From the NCBI GenBank assembly GCA_015179125.1, contig WHVA01000135.1:62001-126000 (forward strand): a stretch of 64,000 nucleotides of DNA, read 5' to 3'. Position numbers and translations under genes: made by a program. Source of the DNA: Gautieria morchelliformis (Eukaryota > Basidiomycota > Agaricomycetes > Gomphales > Gomphaceae). The notes below the pieces were generated by a model, which made no database searches, was not told where the DNA came from, and saw nothing but the letters and a program-made list of their open reading frames with translations. Below are positions 1-11,799 of the stretch, piece by piece. Positions within the stretch are counted from its first letter, which is position 1, and every line of letters starts with the position of its first letter.

Positions 1-551
1 AGCCCACAGGGGAGAGTGGAAGGATCAATTCTATGTGTAAGTGCTGAATATAATATAGTCTAAATAATAATTCTGGAATACACCTGCACTACATACCCCA
101 TATGTTCTGTATGACCACCGTACCTGTATTGCTGAGTGTTCCAGCAGCCAACATATGGTGGAATTAAGATACATTACAGTTGAGACCATAATGTAGCTGT
201 ACATGTTCTTACTCTTCAAAAATGATCATCAATATTACTATAAGTCCAGCAGATAAGACACACACACCTTAAAGGATATCCTATGGCTAGTCATTGTCAT
301 CCTCCACATCTACGAACACAGTCTGAGTGATGTTGGTGCTGCAGTCAATTATACCCCACTCATTTCCACATTGGACTCGCCCCACCCCAAAAAGAAAAAA
401 AAGAATTTTTATTTTTCTTGAGGTCTAATTGGTACTGAAAATAAGTTCTATATTTTCAGAAAATCTGGAACACTATAACAGTATGAACTGGAACTGATAT
501 TTGGGGCAAGTGCATTGGGCGTGTATTTTAAGTTCTGATCTTCCTTACAGT
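1..551. other. Unassigned AT-rich sequence
   Basis: No gene, splice pattern or known repeat was recognised here. Short open frames are present but show no domain or codon signal. The right edge is fixed by the first fold-back element. Confidence 0.4.
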
Positions 552-952
552 CACTGGATGCATGTAAAATTTTTCTGGTCTGAAAAACTGTTCAAAAAAC
601 TGTGAAGATATTCCAATTTTTGTTAGTGTTTGTAATGTAAAAAAAATTAACAAAGTTTTGTGGTTTCATTAAAATTTGTTGAGCAAAAAAATTCTAAAAA
701 AGTTTAAAGTTTTTTGCAGGGTTTTTTATGTCTTTTTATAAGTTTCTTTGTGAAAACACAAAGAAACTCATAAAAAAACCCCGAAAAAAATTTGAAATTT
801 TTTTACAATTTTCTTGCTCAACAAATCCTAATAAAAACACAAAATTTTATTATCGTTTTTTTATAAAAAAAAAAACACTAAAAATACTTGGAAAATATTT
901 ACAGTTTTTGGAACAGTTTTTCAGGCAAGAAATTTTTTCTATGCCTGCAGTG
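552..952. mobile_element. CACTG fold-back MITE, copy 1
   Basis: A 401-bp element that is almost one long imperfect palindrome. It starts CACTGGATGCATGTAAAA and ends in TATGCCTGCAGTG, and its arms meet around a GTTTCTTTGTG...CACAAAGAAAC centre. It is flanked by the 3-bp direct repeat AGT on both sides. There is no coding capacity. CACTG ends with 3-bp TSDs fit a non-autonomous CMC/EnSpm-like DNA element; the mobilising transposase is inferred, not shown. Near-identical architecture recurs three more times in the window. Confidence 0.85.
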
Positions 953-998
953 AGTGGTGAGGTGCGTGCTGATTGGTGAGATGTATGGCACTTGCAGC

Positions 999-1339
999 CA
1001 CTGGAGGCATATAAATATTTTCTGGTCTGAAAAACTGTTCACAAAATTGTAAAGATATTCCAACTTTTTTTATTGTTTTTAATGTAAAACAACTTTCACA
1101 AAATTTTATGTTTTTGTTAGAATTTGTTGAGCAAGAAAATTGTAAAAAAGGTTAAAGTTTTTTGCAAGGTTTTTTATGTCTATTTATAAGTTTCTTTGTG
1201 AAAACACAGAGAAACCCATAAAAAAACCTGAAAAAACCTTGAATTTTTTTTACATAAAGAGACACTAAAAATATTTGGAAAATCTTTACAGTTTTTTCAA
1301 CAGTTTTTCAGACAAGAAAACTTTTATATGCCTGCAGTG
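999..1339. mobile_element. CACTG fold-back MITE, copy 2
   Basis: Second copy, starting CACTGGAGGCATATAAA and ending CCTGCAGTG, flanked by the 3-bp TSD AGC. It is about 60 bp shorter than the other copies because part of the right arm is missing. It lies only 46 bp from copy 1 but has a different TSD, so it was a separate insertion. Confidence 0.85.
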
Positions 1340-1914
1340 AGCATGCGAACACGCTTCTAGTAATATGATGGCTTGAAATAATGATGTTGCTCAGGCCTGT
1401 ATTAACTCATGCTTTCTACTGGAAAAATCAACCAAAGTTACACCCCCCAGCTTTGTAAGGGATGTATCCTCAGCAGGTGGAGCTCAGTCATCCTGATTGC
1501 AGGCTTCTGAGATGTAGCAGGGGAAATACTGAGTGATAGGATTGTTTACAATGGTCATTGTTAGTTGTCGACATAGATAGTGAGCTCACAAGATGTAGCT
1601 AAGGTGTGGTGAGCTGTCTATGATGCTTTTCTACTCTGAGTATTGTCTTGAAATATGTTGATGATGCCCTGATTGGATGGTTTATATACGTTGTACTATG
1701 GCTTTCTGAGTGGCAATTGAATTAGTAAGTTTACTGACACTCAAACATCACAAAGGACCGCAAGGACCATGGTGGCACCCAAGTGATCTTATATTGAAAG
1801 GATCTGTTACTGCGAGTGTGCCTGGTGTTGGCCGCCTTGGTCCTCGCCATGTGGTTGGGCCTGTATCACCGAACATGTGAGCTGTTGCTGGGCCAGCCGT
1901 GGGACACCAGCAGG
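1340..1914. other. Unassigned sequence between fold-back MITE and LINE-A
   Basis: No recognisable gene or repeat. The last ten bases, GCTGCAGTCA (1915-1924), are one half of the LINE-A target duplication. Confidence 0.4.
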
Positions 1915-2052
1915 GCTGCAGTCAAAAAAAATTTTTTTTTTTTTCCAATTTATCGTCTTTTGGGGCCGTGCCCTATGTAAGACGGTGTATACATGTTTCG
2001 TTCTATATAGCTTCCTTCTCGCCTCTAGGTCTCTATCTCCGCTTGTACCTCG

Positions 2053-2606
2053 GCGGATGCTCACAACTTTTTATTACCTGTAGCTTCACCCATTTTATTC
2101 TCAAATTATAGAAAAGAAGAGGACGAAAGTATATGCCAATCTTATTGTTGGGCTATAAATAATTTTTATTTTGTCCCTCCCCAAGCGGCGGCTCCGCCGA
2201 CAAGAACGCCTCTGCCAATTTTTACGTCTCTTCTTATTTTTTCTACCCACTTTTAATATACACTATATCATTATAACTATTCATATATATTACAAATATC
2301 TACACAACTACTATTACTCCATATGGTAGTCTAATACTCTCTCATTATAACTAGTCATACTAATACTCCTACTCATATCTGTTACAAGTATCTCTCCAAG
2401 TATCTGTTACTCTATCTTGTAGTCTAATACTCTCTCATATGTATATATATCTTCGAGATGTTTAAATATATACAGAATCATCTAATAACATCTATTATTC
2501 TCCTTATAAATACTACTATATATTCCTATATGTTGTTATTAATGCTCTTATAGTATATATTATATACTCATATATGCTGTATTACATAACCATTATGATT
2601 ATCCTC
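2053..2606. mobile_element. AT-rich TIR element (GCGGAT/GAGGAT ends), copy 1, inside the LINE-A 3' UTR
   Basis: A 554-bp insertion that interrupts the LINE 3' UTR relative to LINE-E. It is bounded by the 5-bp TSD CCTCG (2048-2052 and 2607-2611). The ends read GCGGATGCTCACAACTT and, in reverse complement, GAGGATAATCATAATGG. The interior is AT-rich with no gene. A reverse-complement copy with its own TSD lies at 30629-31117. The superfamily is unknown; a 5-bp TSD with short imperfect TIRs does not decide it. Confidence 0.75.
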
Positions 2607-2795
2607 CCTCGCGGGCGTAGCCCTGGGTGTGTCCGTGCCTTTTATGGGCGGGGTGTGTGTGTTCTCGAGCCCGTGATTCCTCTGTCTGTTCCATCTCGTG
2701 TTCTGCTGCTCTCTCGAGTTCTCAGGGAAGTGCTGTGCTTCCGTGTATCTTCTCGAACTGTGTCATCACACTGTGGTTCCGCTGCCTGTCCTGCC

Positions 2796-5700
2796 TCATC
2801 TCCTGTTCCCCTCCTTCGCCCCTTCGGGTAGCGTCATATTTCCGTGCGATTTCTTGAACCTCCCCGTCTCGTGTATGTATCTGAACAAGTAGCCCATTGC
2901 TTTGTGTCCGCCTAGTAGAGTTTTGATCGATTTAGCCCCTCTTCTGAGACTCTTCTCCAGTCTCCTCCTGGGTCCGCTGTATGTTGGGCATCGAAACAGA
3001 TAGTGGTGTACAGTCTCTGGCGCGTTTCGGCACGTGGGGCACAATGGTGAGTCTACTTTGCCTATCTTGTGCATATGTTTGTTCAAGGCTATGTGGCCCA
3101 TCCTGAGCTGCGTGAGTAGGCTCGCATGCTTGCGCGGCATGTCCCTCGTCATTTTCGAGAACGCTGCAGATGGCATAGAAGGGTCAATCTCAAGCGCGAA
3201 TTGTGCTCTTTGTGACTTAGCAAATGCTGTCCGTGCTTGCTGTTTCAACTTCGCATTGTGCCTCTGCATCTCGGCCGCCCTGCTTATCGGTAAGGGTCCA
3301 TGACACTCCGTTGGTATATCCCTCCCACTGCTAGTTGCTCCTTTTGCAGCCTTCTTCGCTTCCGCATCTGCCCTCTCGTTGCCTGTTACCCCCTCGTGTC
3401 CTGGTACCCACCTCATCACCACCTTCGCTCCCGCCTGCTGTTCGACGACTTTCTGGACCTGCCTGTGTACCGCGTTGACCAAGTATTGCCCGGGTATGGT
3501 GCTTTCTTTTCTTGTCGTCCGGATCGCCGCCTGGCTATCTAGGGCTATCACGTATCTGTCACTCCTCTCTGCGTGCAGCATCTTGGCCGCCATTGCCGCT
3601 CCCGCTAACTCAGCCTCAAATACCGTGTGCTCGCTTTCCGACCCCAAGTGCAGGCGCACCGATCTGTGTTCCCTCCCATTCTTGTACAGTACCGCCGCAG
3701 CTCCTATCCCGCCTTCCAGACATGATCCATCAGAAAAGACTATCACCTCCGCCTCTTCTGATTCTATCTGTTCAATCGCTTGCTCTTTGTCGTGTGGGAT
3801 TCGTGTGCTGAAGGCCGGGTCCCATTTGGGTCCAAATACCACAGTTTGAATCTTTTCCATCTTGTCCGGGATGAGCGTGTACGCGTGCAGAATCTCGTGG
3901 AGAGGTGATCGGTGTCGCTGTACGTATCTTCCGGCTGTTCTTTTTACTTTCGCGGTGAGCGGGTGTTCGTCAGGTAAACAAATGAGTCTTACCACGGCTC
4001 TATGTATCAGCTTGGCTACTAGCAATGGGAACGGCATGAGATTAGGGTGCGCTTCGAGAGTGTCCGTGGCCGTGGTTCTGAGGGCTCCGGTGATGTCCAG
4101 CGCCGCTTGTCTTTGTATCCATGCTAGCTTGTTAATTTTCCCCTTGGTCCCTTTGCCTTGTTCGCTTGCTGGTACGAGAAACACGTCAGCGGCATATAGC
4201 AGTTTTGGCACCGCCACGGTAAGATAATAAGTTCTCATGTGCTTAGCTGTGATTCCTTTGGTCGGCCTTGCTAATCTTCTGTATTGACCGATGTAAGCTT
4301 CGCCCTTCTTTAGTGCGTAGTTTGTGTGTTCCTTGAATCTGAGTTCTTGGTCTATGATCACTCCTAGAAGTTTGTGTGTCGTCGTAGGATCTAGGCGGTG
4401 TTGCCCTATTCTTATCGGTGGCCTGGCCAGCGGTCTGGTTTTGCTCGTTTTCGTGGGGTCCTTCTCCCTGCGTCTGCTCAACCCCATTAGTCCGAACTTG
4501 TCCACTGCAAACTGGCATTCGTGCTTCGTGGCCCAGCTGTATGCCCCGTCTGGCCTTGTCATGATATCGGACAACTTATTGAATGCTTCCTCGAAGTCGG
4601 CACCTTCCGCTGTGATAGTCGTATCATCCACGAAACCTACGCTGTTTTCTCCATTCTCTCTCCGCGCTATGTCTAGCAGATCTCCATTGTAGTATTGGTA
4701 GGCGATCACGGACAAGGGGAACCCTTGATCCATGCCACGCCCTATCGGTCTGGTCGCAGCCCTGTGATCATCAAAACTGACTGTCGTGAGTCTATTTTGA
4801 ACTTTTCTGCGTATCCATTCCGTGTACTCGATCGGTACTCCTCGCCTGCGCATGTTGTGAGTGAGTCTGTCCAGCATGATGCTTGGGAAGGCTCCCTTGA
4901 TGTCCAGGTACAATACTCCCATTACCTTCCCTCTCCTCCAAGCCTCCTTCGCCTCTGCTACCACGTAGTGCACTGCGTCCATGGTCGTACGTCCCGGCCT
5001 GCAGCCAAAATGATTGTTGGGCAGCAATCGGTGTTTCTTGGTCATCTTGACCAGATCTTCCGCCATGCACGCTGATAATACTTTGCCCAGTGTATCCAGC
5101 AATGCTATAGGTCTGTACGCGCCAGGCACCGTGTAATCGGCTTTGCCTGGTTTGCGTAGGACCCTCGTGATCGAGTCCCTCCACTCGGCCGGGTAGGTCT
5201 TGAGCTCGAACGTGGCTCGGTAAAGGGGTCCTATGTATGGCAGGAGCACGTCAATACACTGTTTGATGAGTACATTTGGAATACCGTTCTCCCCCGGAGC
5301 TTTGAACGGGTTGAGCTTGTTCACTGCTCTGCGTATCTGTGTGTCGGATATTGGCTTATACTCGAAGGCTGGGGTCGGGTACTCGTGTTCTGGCGGGATT
5401 CCCTCGGCGTTGGCGCTTGGCTTTGGGAAGAATGTATTGAAGAGTAGGTCGGCTTTCTGATCGTTTGTCTCTGCGACCAGTTGCGCCCCATTTGGTTGCA
5501 TCGCTGTCAGTGTCGGGATGCGCACCCGCCCCCCATCAGCTGCCTCCGATGAGGCATACTTGTGCGCTGTCAAAATCATTCTCTGGTCTATGCCTTCGAG
5601 GAAATCGTTCCAGTGGTCTTTTTTCGATTTCTCGATGGCTTCCGTGAATTTCTTTCTTGCGGTTTTGTACTCGTCATGCACCGCGTCAGCTGTCCACTGC

Positions 5701-6751
5701 GTCTGGCGTATGCTTTCCTGCCCAGCCGTCTGGTTTCCGCTCTGGTGCATGTTAGCTGTAATGACCACCATTGTTTTGCATAAGGTGACGGGCTGCTTTT
5801 CGGTACCAGTTCCTCGGTGGTGGTCATTATGGCCTCTGTTAACGCATGCAGGAGGTGGTGGAATTGCTGGGGGGTGGTAGGGGTTGGTTCGCGGATTGCC
5901 TCTACGAGCCTCGTTTTGAGCTGCTCGCCGTATCCCTTCCAATCGACCTGTCTATAGTTCGGTTTGGGTGCCTGCGGTTTTGCCATGACAGTTACGTCGA
6001 TTGCGGTGTCAATTGGGAAGTGATCGCTTTTGGGGGGTAAGTCTTCTGGTACTGTTCTGCAACTAACTAAGCTTTCTATCAATGAGGAAGAGATGAAGAC
6101 GTTATCTGTGCGAGTGTAGTTTCCAGTCGCCATTGCTTTGAGTGTGGGCGTGCCCTTGGGTAATGCCATGTGTAAATCGTGGTCCACGATCATATCTAGC
6201 AGTATTTGCGCCTCATCTAAGTTAGCTCTGGTGAACAGGTGCGAGTTTCGTAGCTCATCCCACATCGGGTGGTGCCTGTTGAAATCGCCCAGCCAGACCA
6301 TGCCAGCTGCTTCCCGTCCATGTTCTCTTTCTTCCACTGCGCTTTTTTGGACATACTCCTGTACGGCTCTTATGCTGTCAGATTGTGTACAGTCGGCGTA
6401 GATGTTTATAACGAGTACGTCACCCATGTTTTTTTTCACTTTTATCGCCGTGACATCTGGTGTTCCTATTTCTATCACTCTCCATCCACCTGTCACGACT
6501 TTCTTGCTCACCAGTATCATCAATCTCATCCATCTCTCTTTGTCTCGAAAGTGGGTTTCCGGGTATACCGAGTACCAGCTGGCAGTGGCTCTGGCGTTAC
6601 CTAAGAAATCGATATGTGGTTCTTGTATGGCAAGAATGTCATAGCGGTCTGGTGAGCACTTAGCTAGTATTTCCGACATTGCGGTCAATGATTTGTTGGC
6701 GTTCTGTTGTCTAACCCTTAGTTTTGCGATCTGTGGATTGTCTTCACTCAT
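2796..6751 (-). CDS. LINE-A ORF2: endonuclease, reverse transcriptase, RNase H polyprotein (one frameshift)
   Basis: Start chosen at 6751 because the ATG overlaps the ORF1 stop as ATGA, suggesting coupled reinitiation. The APE endonuclease occupies about residues 1-260: QQN, IQEPHIDF, GDFNRHHPMW and SDHFPID are the metal-binding and catalytic blocks. The reverse transcriptase follows, with a PFKAPGENGIPN region and the catalytic FVDDT near 4640. RNase H has FSDGSC near 3735, the E of EAELAG, a D in ALDSQ, and VPGHEGVTGNERAD. A terminal zinc motif, CPTCRNAPETVHHYLFRC, lies near 3000. The frame shifts once near 5690-5700, between endonuclease and RT. Comparison with LINE-D suggests loss of one base. 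The product would copy its own RNA at a nicked chromosomal target. Confidence 0.88.
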
Positions 6752-8517
6752 CCCCGGTGTGGATCGTTATCGTCTGTGTTTCCGTCTCTCCCTTGTATCC
6801 TCTCGCGGCTGCTTCCGATTGCATAATCGTCCAGCCTGCTCTGCCTGCCTCCTCCGGGGTCCCGTCTCTGCCACCCTGGGTCCCTGTGCCCCACTTGTGG
6901 ATTTGCTCCTCTCTTGTCCCCCGGCGCGCTCCTTCTATTTTCCGACCTTCCCCTGTTTCGGAGGCCATCTTCTCTGCGTTGCGATCTCTCCTGGTCTTCG
7001 TGGTGCGTTCGTTGTTTGAGAGGAACCCTTGCTCCGTCTGCTCCCCCTCTCCTGTCTTCTCCAGTGCTGCCCTTCCTGAGTGTGTCTCCAACGTCCTCTA
7101 CCTCCTCCGCCGCTCCCTGTTGCTCCCACGTCCACAGGCTCTCGTTCGGAAAGAACTTGTATGTGTGTTCAGGGTCATTCTTCTCGATCGCCGTGCACGC
7201 TGCCCTGAATATCGGGCACATTCTATCCCACGAGGTGTGTCCATGCTCGTTGCAGTTCGCGCATTTAATTTTTTTCGGGTCAATCTCCTCGCACTCTGCC
7301 ATTCTGTGTTCCATCCCGCACGTTCCGCACGTCTCCTGGCCGTTGCACTCCGCTGCTATGTGTCTCGCGTTGTACCTTTGGCACTTCAAGCAACGGCGTG
7401 GCTCCCTTTTCATCCTTCTAGCCCACGTTCTCTTGCCAGCGATGATCAATCCGTCCCTGATGCTCTGGTTTGCGGCTTCGGCGGTCGCGAATTTCGCTAT
7501 GATGTGGGCTGACTTCTGGCCCGGCGTCCTTCTGTGTATGGGTTTTATCCATTGGGTCGAGAGAAGGGATCCGGTGGGCAGCTTCGAATCTCGTTCCATT
7601 CTTTCCATCTCTGCTAGTGCGTCAGGTGCGTGACCCAAAGGCACGTATTCCACTATTACTGCGAGGGCTCTGTCCTTTATTGTGGCCGTGCCGCTAAATT
7701 TGCTGAGAAAGCTTCCTTTGTTTTGTTGGATCCACTTCGCTGCTTCCTCAGTTTCTAGGTCGAACACGATCCCGCCGTTCGCTAGTTTTTTGGCCCCAAT
7801 GAAGGCTATGTCGGGAGAGTCTTGATTTTCTTCCAGGTTAGCGACGGCTTCGTTCGCTTTGGCGACCAGTTCTCGCTCCGTCAGCTCGCTAAGTGTGTTC
7901 TGTTCCCCCTGCAGGTCTATATCTATCAGTATCTGCTTTGCTCTCGCTTTCGCCTTCGCTAGGTTATTGGGATGTGACAAAGGTACGTTACCCTTGAGTG
8001 TGGCCGCATATGTCACGTTCCCTAGTCTGCCACCTGTTTCCTGTTCTCTCAACCTCCCCATGTTGTTTAGGTGCTCTACTAGGTTGCTGGTGTCGCCCGC
8101 TGTCTCTTTCGCGATCTCGGTTGCCGTCCTGGCGTCATCTATCACTACTTCCATCTTGCTGAGGATGGCCTCAAGACTCCATTCGACGTGCTGCTTGACC
8201 GCTGCCCCCACCGCCTTTGCCGCTTCCTCTAGCATGAGTATCGCTACCGCTCTAGCGCCTTCCTGCAGGGTTTTCCCGCTCGCATTGTGCGCTAGGGACA
8301 GTAGGGCATAGCTGAGTTGCTCCGTCGATAGGGGGTCGTCCTTTGCGAGGTATCCGTACCTATCGAGGTATTGCCTCGCTTGCTCTCTGGTTCGCACCGA
8401 CACTTTCGGCTCAGCTAATAGCTCTGTTCTAGTTTTGGTGCTAGGCTGCTGTGTGTTGCTGGCTCTTGTGCGGCCCTGTGACGTGGCCAGCATTTGGGGT
8501 TCGACACTCGACGGCAT
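6748..8517 (-). CDS. LINE-A ORF1: RNA-binding Gag-like protein with three CCHC knuckles
   Basis: Intact 589-residue frame. It has no enzymatic domain. The N-terminal half is helical and charged; three zinc knuckles lie at about residues 372-430 (CLKCQRYNARHIAAEC, CGTCGMEHRMAEC, CANCNEHGHTSWDRMCP). The last 100 residues are very rich in Arg, Gly, Asp and Glu. Such ORF1 proteins coat the element RNA and form the RNP with ORF2. The TGA stop overlaps the ORF2 start (ATGA). The reverse strand over this gene is also open for more than 250 codons, but that frame is a shadow of the codon bias. Confidence 0.9.
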   Translation of the reverse strand: MPSSVEPQMLATSQGRTRASNTQQPSTKTRTELLAEPKVSVRTREQARQYLDRYGYLAKDDPLSTEQLSYALLSLAHNASGKTLQEGARAVAILMLEEAAKAVGAAVKQHVEWSLEAILSKMEVVIDDARTATEIAKETAGDTSNLVEHLNNMGRLREQETGGRLGNVTYAATLKGNVPLSHPNNLAKAKARAKQILIDIDLQGEQNTLSELTERELVAKANEAVANLEENQDSPDIAFIGAKKLANGGIVFDLETEEAAKWIQQNKGSFLSKFSGTATIKDRALAVIVEYVPLGHAPDALAEMERMERDSKLPTGSLLSTQWIKPIHRRTPGQKSAHIIAKFATAEAANQSIRDGLIIAGKRTWARRMKREPRRCLKCQRYNARHIAAECNGQETCGTCGMEHRMAECEEIDPKKIKCANCNEHGHTSWDRMCPIFRAACTAIEKNDPEHTYKFFPNESLWTWEQQGAAEEVEDVGDTLRKGSTGEDRRGGADGARVPLKQRTHHEDQERSQRREDGLRNRGRSENRRSAPGDKRGANPQVGHRDPGWQRRDPGGGRQSRLDDYAIGSSRERIQGRDGNTDDNDPHRG

Positions 8518-8814
8518 CGATTTTTGGGTTGCTCCTTTTTGTAGAAGCTGGATGCTATCACTGACTGATGTCAGTGATACACCGATTGGGTGTGGTTATA
8601 GTGCGTTTGGCCGGGAAAAGAGTTTTCGGCGTTTTGGGTGTGGTGGTAAGCGTGAGAAAACTCTCGCTGCAGTCATTATTCCATGCTCTCACACCATCCC
8701 TCTGCTGGACGCTGACGTTGGGGATTTTAGGAATAATAGATCGGATATATCAGAACAGATATATTTGATGACTCAGGGAGTGGGGACTCTTCGTGCACCC
8801 CTTTGCACAGTATA

Positions 8815-9330
8815 TGCGCGAGCTGACTAAGCTCTGTGGAGCGAGTGCGTCACTGATTGATGTAGGTCACGTGACCGAGTCGAGGAAGAAACAGGTGAGA
8901 ACAGAGGAACAAGAGGTCCGAAGCTTTCGCTTTCAGAACAGTATAGTGTAGCCAGTTATAGTAGACTCTCAACAAAGAATTAGAGAAATCTATCAAGAAA
9001 TAAGCTCTGTAGCTATCAAACAAGTCTACAGTTACTTCAGGAGGTGAAACAGCAATTCTGGATTGTTCTGGATGATATTCTGGATGTTTTGTTCGTACAT
9101 TTATGGTAGCTACTTATACTAAAATAGTAGTGATTACCAGTGTTCAAGATAGTGATAGAATGGGTCAGGATAATGTGGAAATGCTCCACAGGCTGCATAC
9201 AGCTGTGGAGCAGGAACAATGATGGGGATACTTGTCCTACTGACAAGTATCTAAGCTGGGACCTTGGAGCAATGTACAAAGCCCCTTTCAACATGTAATA
9301 CAGCTCATAATAAGTGTAGCTGGTCAGGGG
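8815..9330. repeat. Dispersed repeat X, copy 1 (LTR-like)
   Basis: About 500 bp shared with 11800-12340. Common blocks are CTGACTAAGCTCTG at the left, GTAGCTATCAAACAAG in the middle and CATTTNTGGTAGCTACTTATACT to the right. Identity by eye is roughly three quarters. No gene. Size and non-coding content suggest a solo LTR, but no matching 5-bp TSD or clean TG...CA ends were found. Confidence 0.5.
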
Positions 9331-10304
9331 AATAGAATAGAAAAGAATCTTTGTGTGTCCTGTTCTGTGTGCCTACAGCAGCCTTGGCAAGGCATTTGCC
9401 ATCTCTGTACCTCTCTCCTGAGCTAGCTATTCAGTACGTCCGTAGATAGGACTGTATACTGTAATATCCATCGTGTCCGATGTCCCTGTATGGGACTATT
9501 AGTCCCATAGCAATATTTCTTCTGACCAGGGCCCAGGTGCCTGCTTTCCGGGGCAGGCACTGTGACTGGTGCATGGATTATTTCTCCCAGATGTTAGCTC
9601 AGTTAGACGATTGTATAGACCTTAGAATAGTGTTTGATATAGCTATCCATTTATTCTAACAGGGGAGAGGGGTGTGCCCTAATGGTGGGAGGGAGGATGT
9701 GTGGGCCAGGCAGGTGCATGGTGGGGTGTGCACCCATCAGAGCCACAGCCACCCACACCTGCAGCAGGCATAGCACCCAGCCACACATGCACAGGCTACA
9801 GCATGCCGCATTCCAGATTGACGAGTACTAGATGAACAGGGAAGATGGGGTGCTGTGGCAGTTGGTCATGCATGCATGCTTCTTCCATTCAAAATACTGT
9901 ATTGGCCAAGTTCCTGGTGCTTGGACCGCCACAAAGTCATTTGCTTGTAGATGTGTGTGGGTCCAGCCCCTCATCTCATGTACTTAACCCCGACGTGCTT
10001 CACAAGGAAGCTAGAGAGACCTTAAGATGATATATGTGAGCCCCTTCAACTTGAAGCTCAAGCTAGTGCTTGTCGCCATCTGCCTTGGCTAACACTTTAC
10101 TGGTTATCACTAGTCGCAGTGACTTTACATCTTACTTTATAAAATCTCAAGTTGTCCTTTCACATAACTGGCTCTGTATAGATCACAGGTTTAAAATTAA
10201 GCTTCAAAGGCAAAGAATAAGTAGTACATAGTAATTGGCTCAGCAACATCCCACACAAATTAGCATATTCATTGACATCTGATTGCAAATGGTCAACTGA
10301 CAAT
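9331..10304. other. Unassigned sequence
   Basis: Nothing recognisable; a few GC-richer stretches around 9660-9800 carry no domain. The final bases ACAAT (10300-10304) are a TSD of the next element. Confidence 0.35.
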
Positions 10305-10963
10305 TGTTATGTATTGAGATTTCCGCAAGTCGGAACTGGAAAGGACAACGGCTTCAACTTATATGTTGTGCCTCCAATGAACTATCGTCCTAAGTATTTT
10401 GGAACGCAGGTCAGAAGCTGGAAAGTATTGAACTAAAGCTAAGTTGGAACTTGAGTCGGAACAGAGTCGGAAGACGGAAGGCGGAAGGCGGAGAGTCAGA
10501 GGTCTTGCAAACTCGCTGTGCTAAGAACAGGAGATAGAGCGAAGGAAATCACGTGTTGAAGGCGATTATCTGATTGCAGAATAACAGACATACATGAGAG
10601 GCTTTTATAGGAAGAGCTGAGACAACATGTAATGAGACAGTACTAAGCAAATTCCGGAGAGAGCGGAAGTCGGATAGACATATGGGGTAATTAAATAATT
10701 GGGAACAAGGGGACTACAAGGGGGGTTCAGGGTAAGGTAAAACAATGGCAAAAGAACAAGGGGTCGGAAAACATATCTGTCAATGAAAGCACAAGGATGA
10801 CTGGACATATGGTGTTGCTGTACTAAGAAGCGGGTCCGGTGGGTCTGAGTAATAGAGTCGAAAGAACAAGGGAATAAGACAAGGGGCAGAATTTTGGAAC
10901 TATCGGAGGGTCGGAATGTGTGCGGAACTGAGTGTCGGAAAGCGGAACTGCATGGTTGTAACA
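10305..10963. mobile_element. Solo LTR, family TGTTATG
   Basis: A 659-bp stretch beginning TGTTATGTATTGAG and ending GGTTGTAACA, flanked by a perfect 5-bp TSD ACAAT (10300-10304 and 10964-10968). It carries many CGGAA repeats like those in Gypsy LTRs of this window. Part of the same LTR family abuts Gypsy pol debris at 22.1 kb, supporting a Gypsy origin. The transcription direction is probably minus, judged from that relative. Confidence 0.8.
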
Positions 10964-11153
10964 ACAATTATGAAGACAAGGTTGTTTCTCTTTTGCTTTT
11001 TGTGAAGTTGACATGGTTCTGGGATAAGAGATATAGGTCAAAGTAGATTTAGAGTATTGGGTTGATTCAATAGTGAGCAGTGACTGGCAGTCGCTGCCTT
11101 AAATACATGGTGTCCTATTTGGTAATATCCCATCCATTGTCTGGCTGAGACCT

Positions 11154-11712
11154 TGAGGATGTTCAGATTGACAATAATGTACATTCTTGTAGGATATATT
11201 AGATATCTTTTAAAATATCAATCCTAACCAAGTTCATAGTCCATAATTTTGAGCAATTTGTATATTGTGGATACCCTAAATCTTTTTGAATGTTCTGATA
11301 TTTTAAAAATATATTTGTATATGCTGAAATATGGTGTGTGTTGAGATAACAGAGCAGTTTCAGATACGATTTGTATGACTATATGTTAAAAGTGCATATG
11401 AAGTTTGTTAGATATACAACGATAGAGTGTAGAGGCAAGTATGGACCATATGACTATATGTTACAAGTATATATGAAGCTTGTTAGATGTATGATGACAG
11501 AATGCAGAACCAAGTATAGACAATAACTCTACTACATTATAATATGTGGTTGATAGATCTGATTAGAAGGTAATATTAAATAATATGCATGTATAGTAGG
11601 AAGATATATAACTATTAATGTTTAGACAATAGGATATACACCCTTTCCTGGGGGAGCTGCAGGCTATGAGAAAGAACTTTAGGGTTAGGATTAAGCATGC
11701 CTTACAGGATCT
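11154..11712. repeat. AT-rich TIR element Y (GAGGATGTT end), left part of a copy
   Basis: Matches 48892-49380 over its length, from GAGGATGTTCA at the left to GGATTAAGCATGCCTTAC at the right. The matching right end of that copy appears here only at 13180-13274, so this copy was either split by about 1.5 kb of later insertions or two partial copies lie nearby. No coding content. Confidence 0.6.
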
Positions 11713-11799
11713 GGCTTTTATGATTAAATATCAGATTAAAATGCCTTGATAAAAGATTCCTATTGCTTAGCAGCTGGGACCGCTATATCTGTCCTTTCG

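Larger units (their letters stand above)
1925..8665 (-). mobile_element. LINE-A: full-length Tad1-like non-LTR retrotransposon
   Basis: A complete LINE with 5' UTR (8518-8665), ORF1, ORF2, 3' UTR and a poly-A tail (a T-run on the plus strand near 1930-1945). It is flanked by a 10-bp TSD, GCTGCAGTCA, at 1915-1924 and 8666-8675. ORF1 has three zinc knuckles and ORF2 has an APE-type endonuclease, reverse transcriptase and RNase H, which is the Tad1 layout in fungi. Only one frame break was seen, in ORF2, so the copy looks young. Its 3' UTR was later split by a small DNA element (2053-2606). Four other copies in the window belong to the same lineage. Confidence 0.9.

Noticed and set aside
6724-7633. 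Long plus-strand open frames opposite LINE-A ORF1
   Set aside because: They are antisense shadows of ORF1: no domain, and their boundaries follow ORF1 codon bias. The same applies to plus-strand frames across 3.0-6.7 kb and 62.0-63.6 kb.
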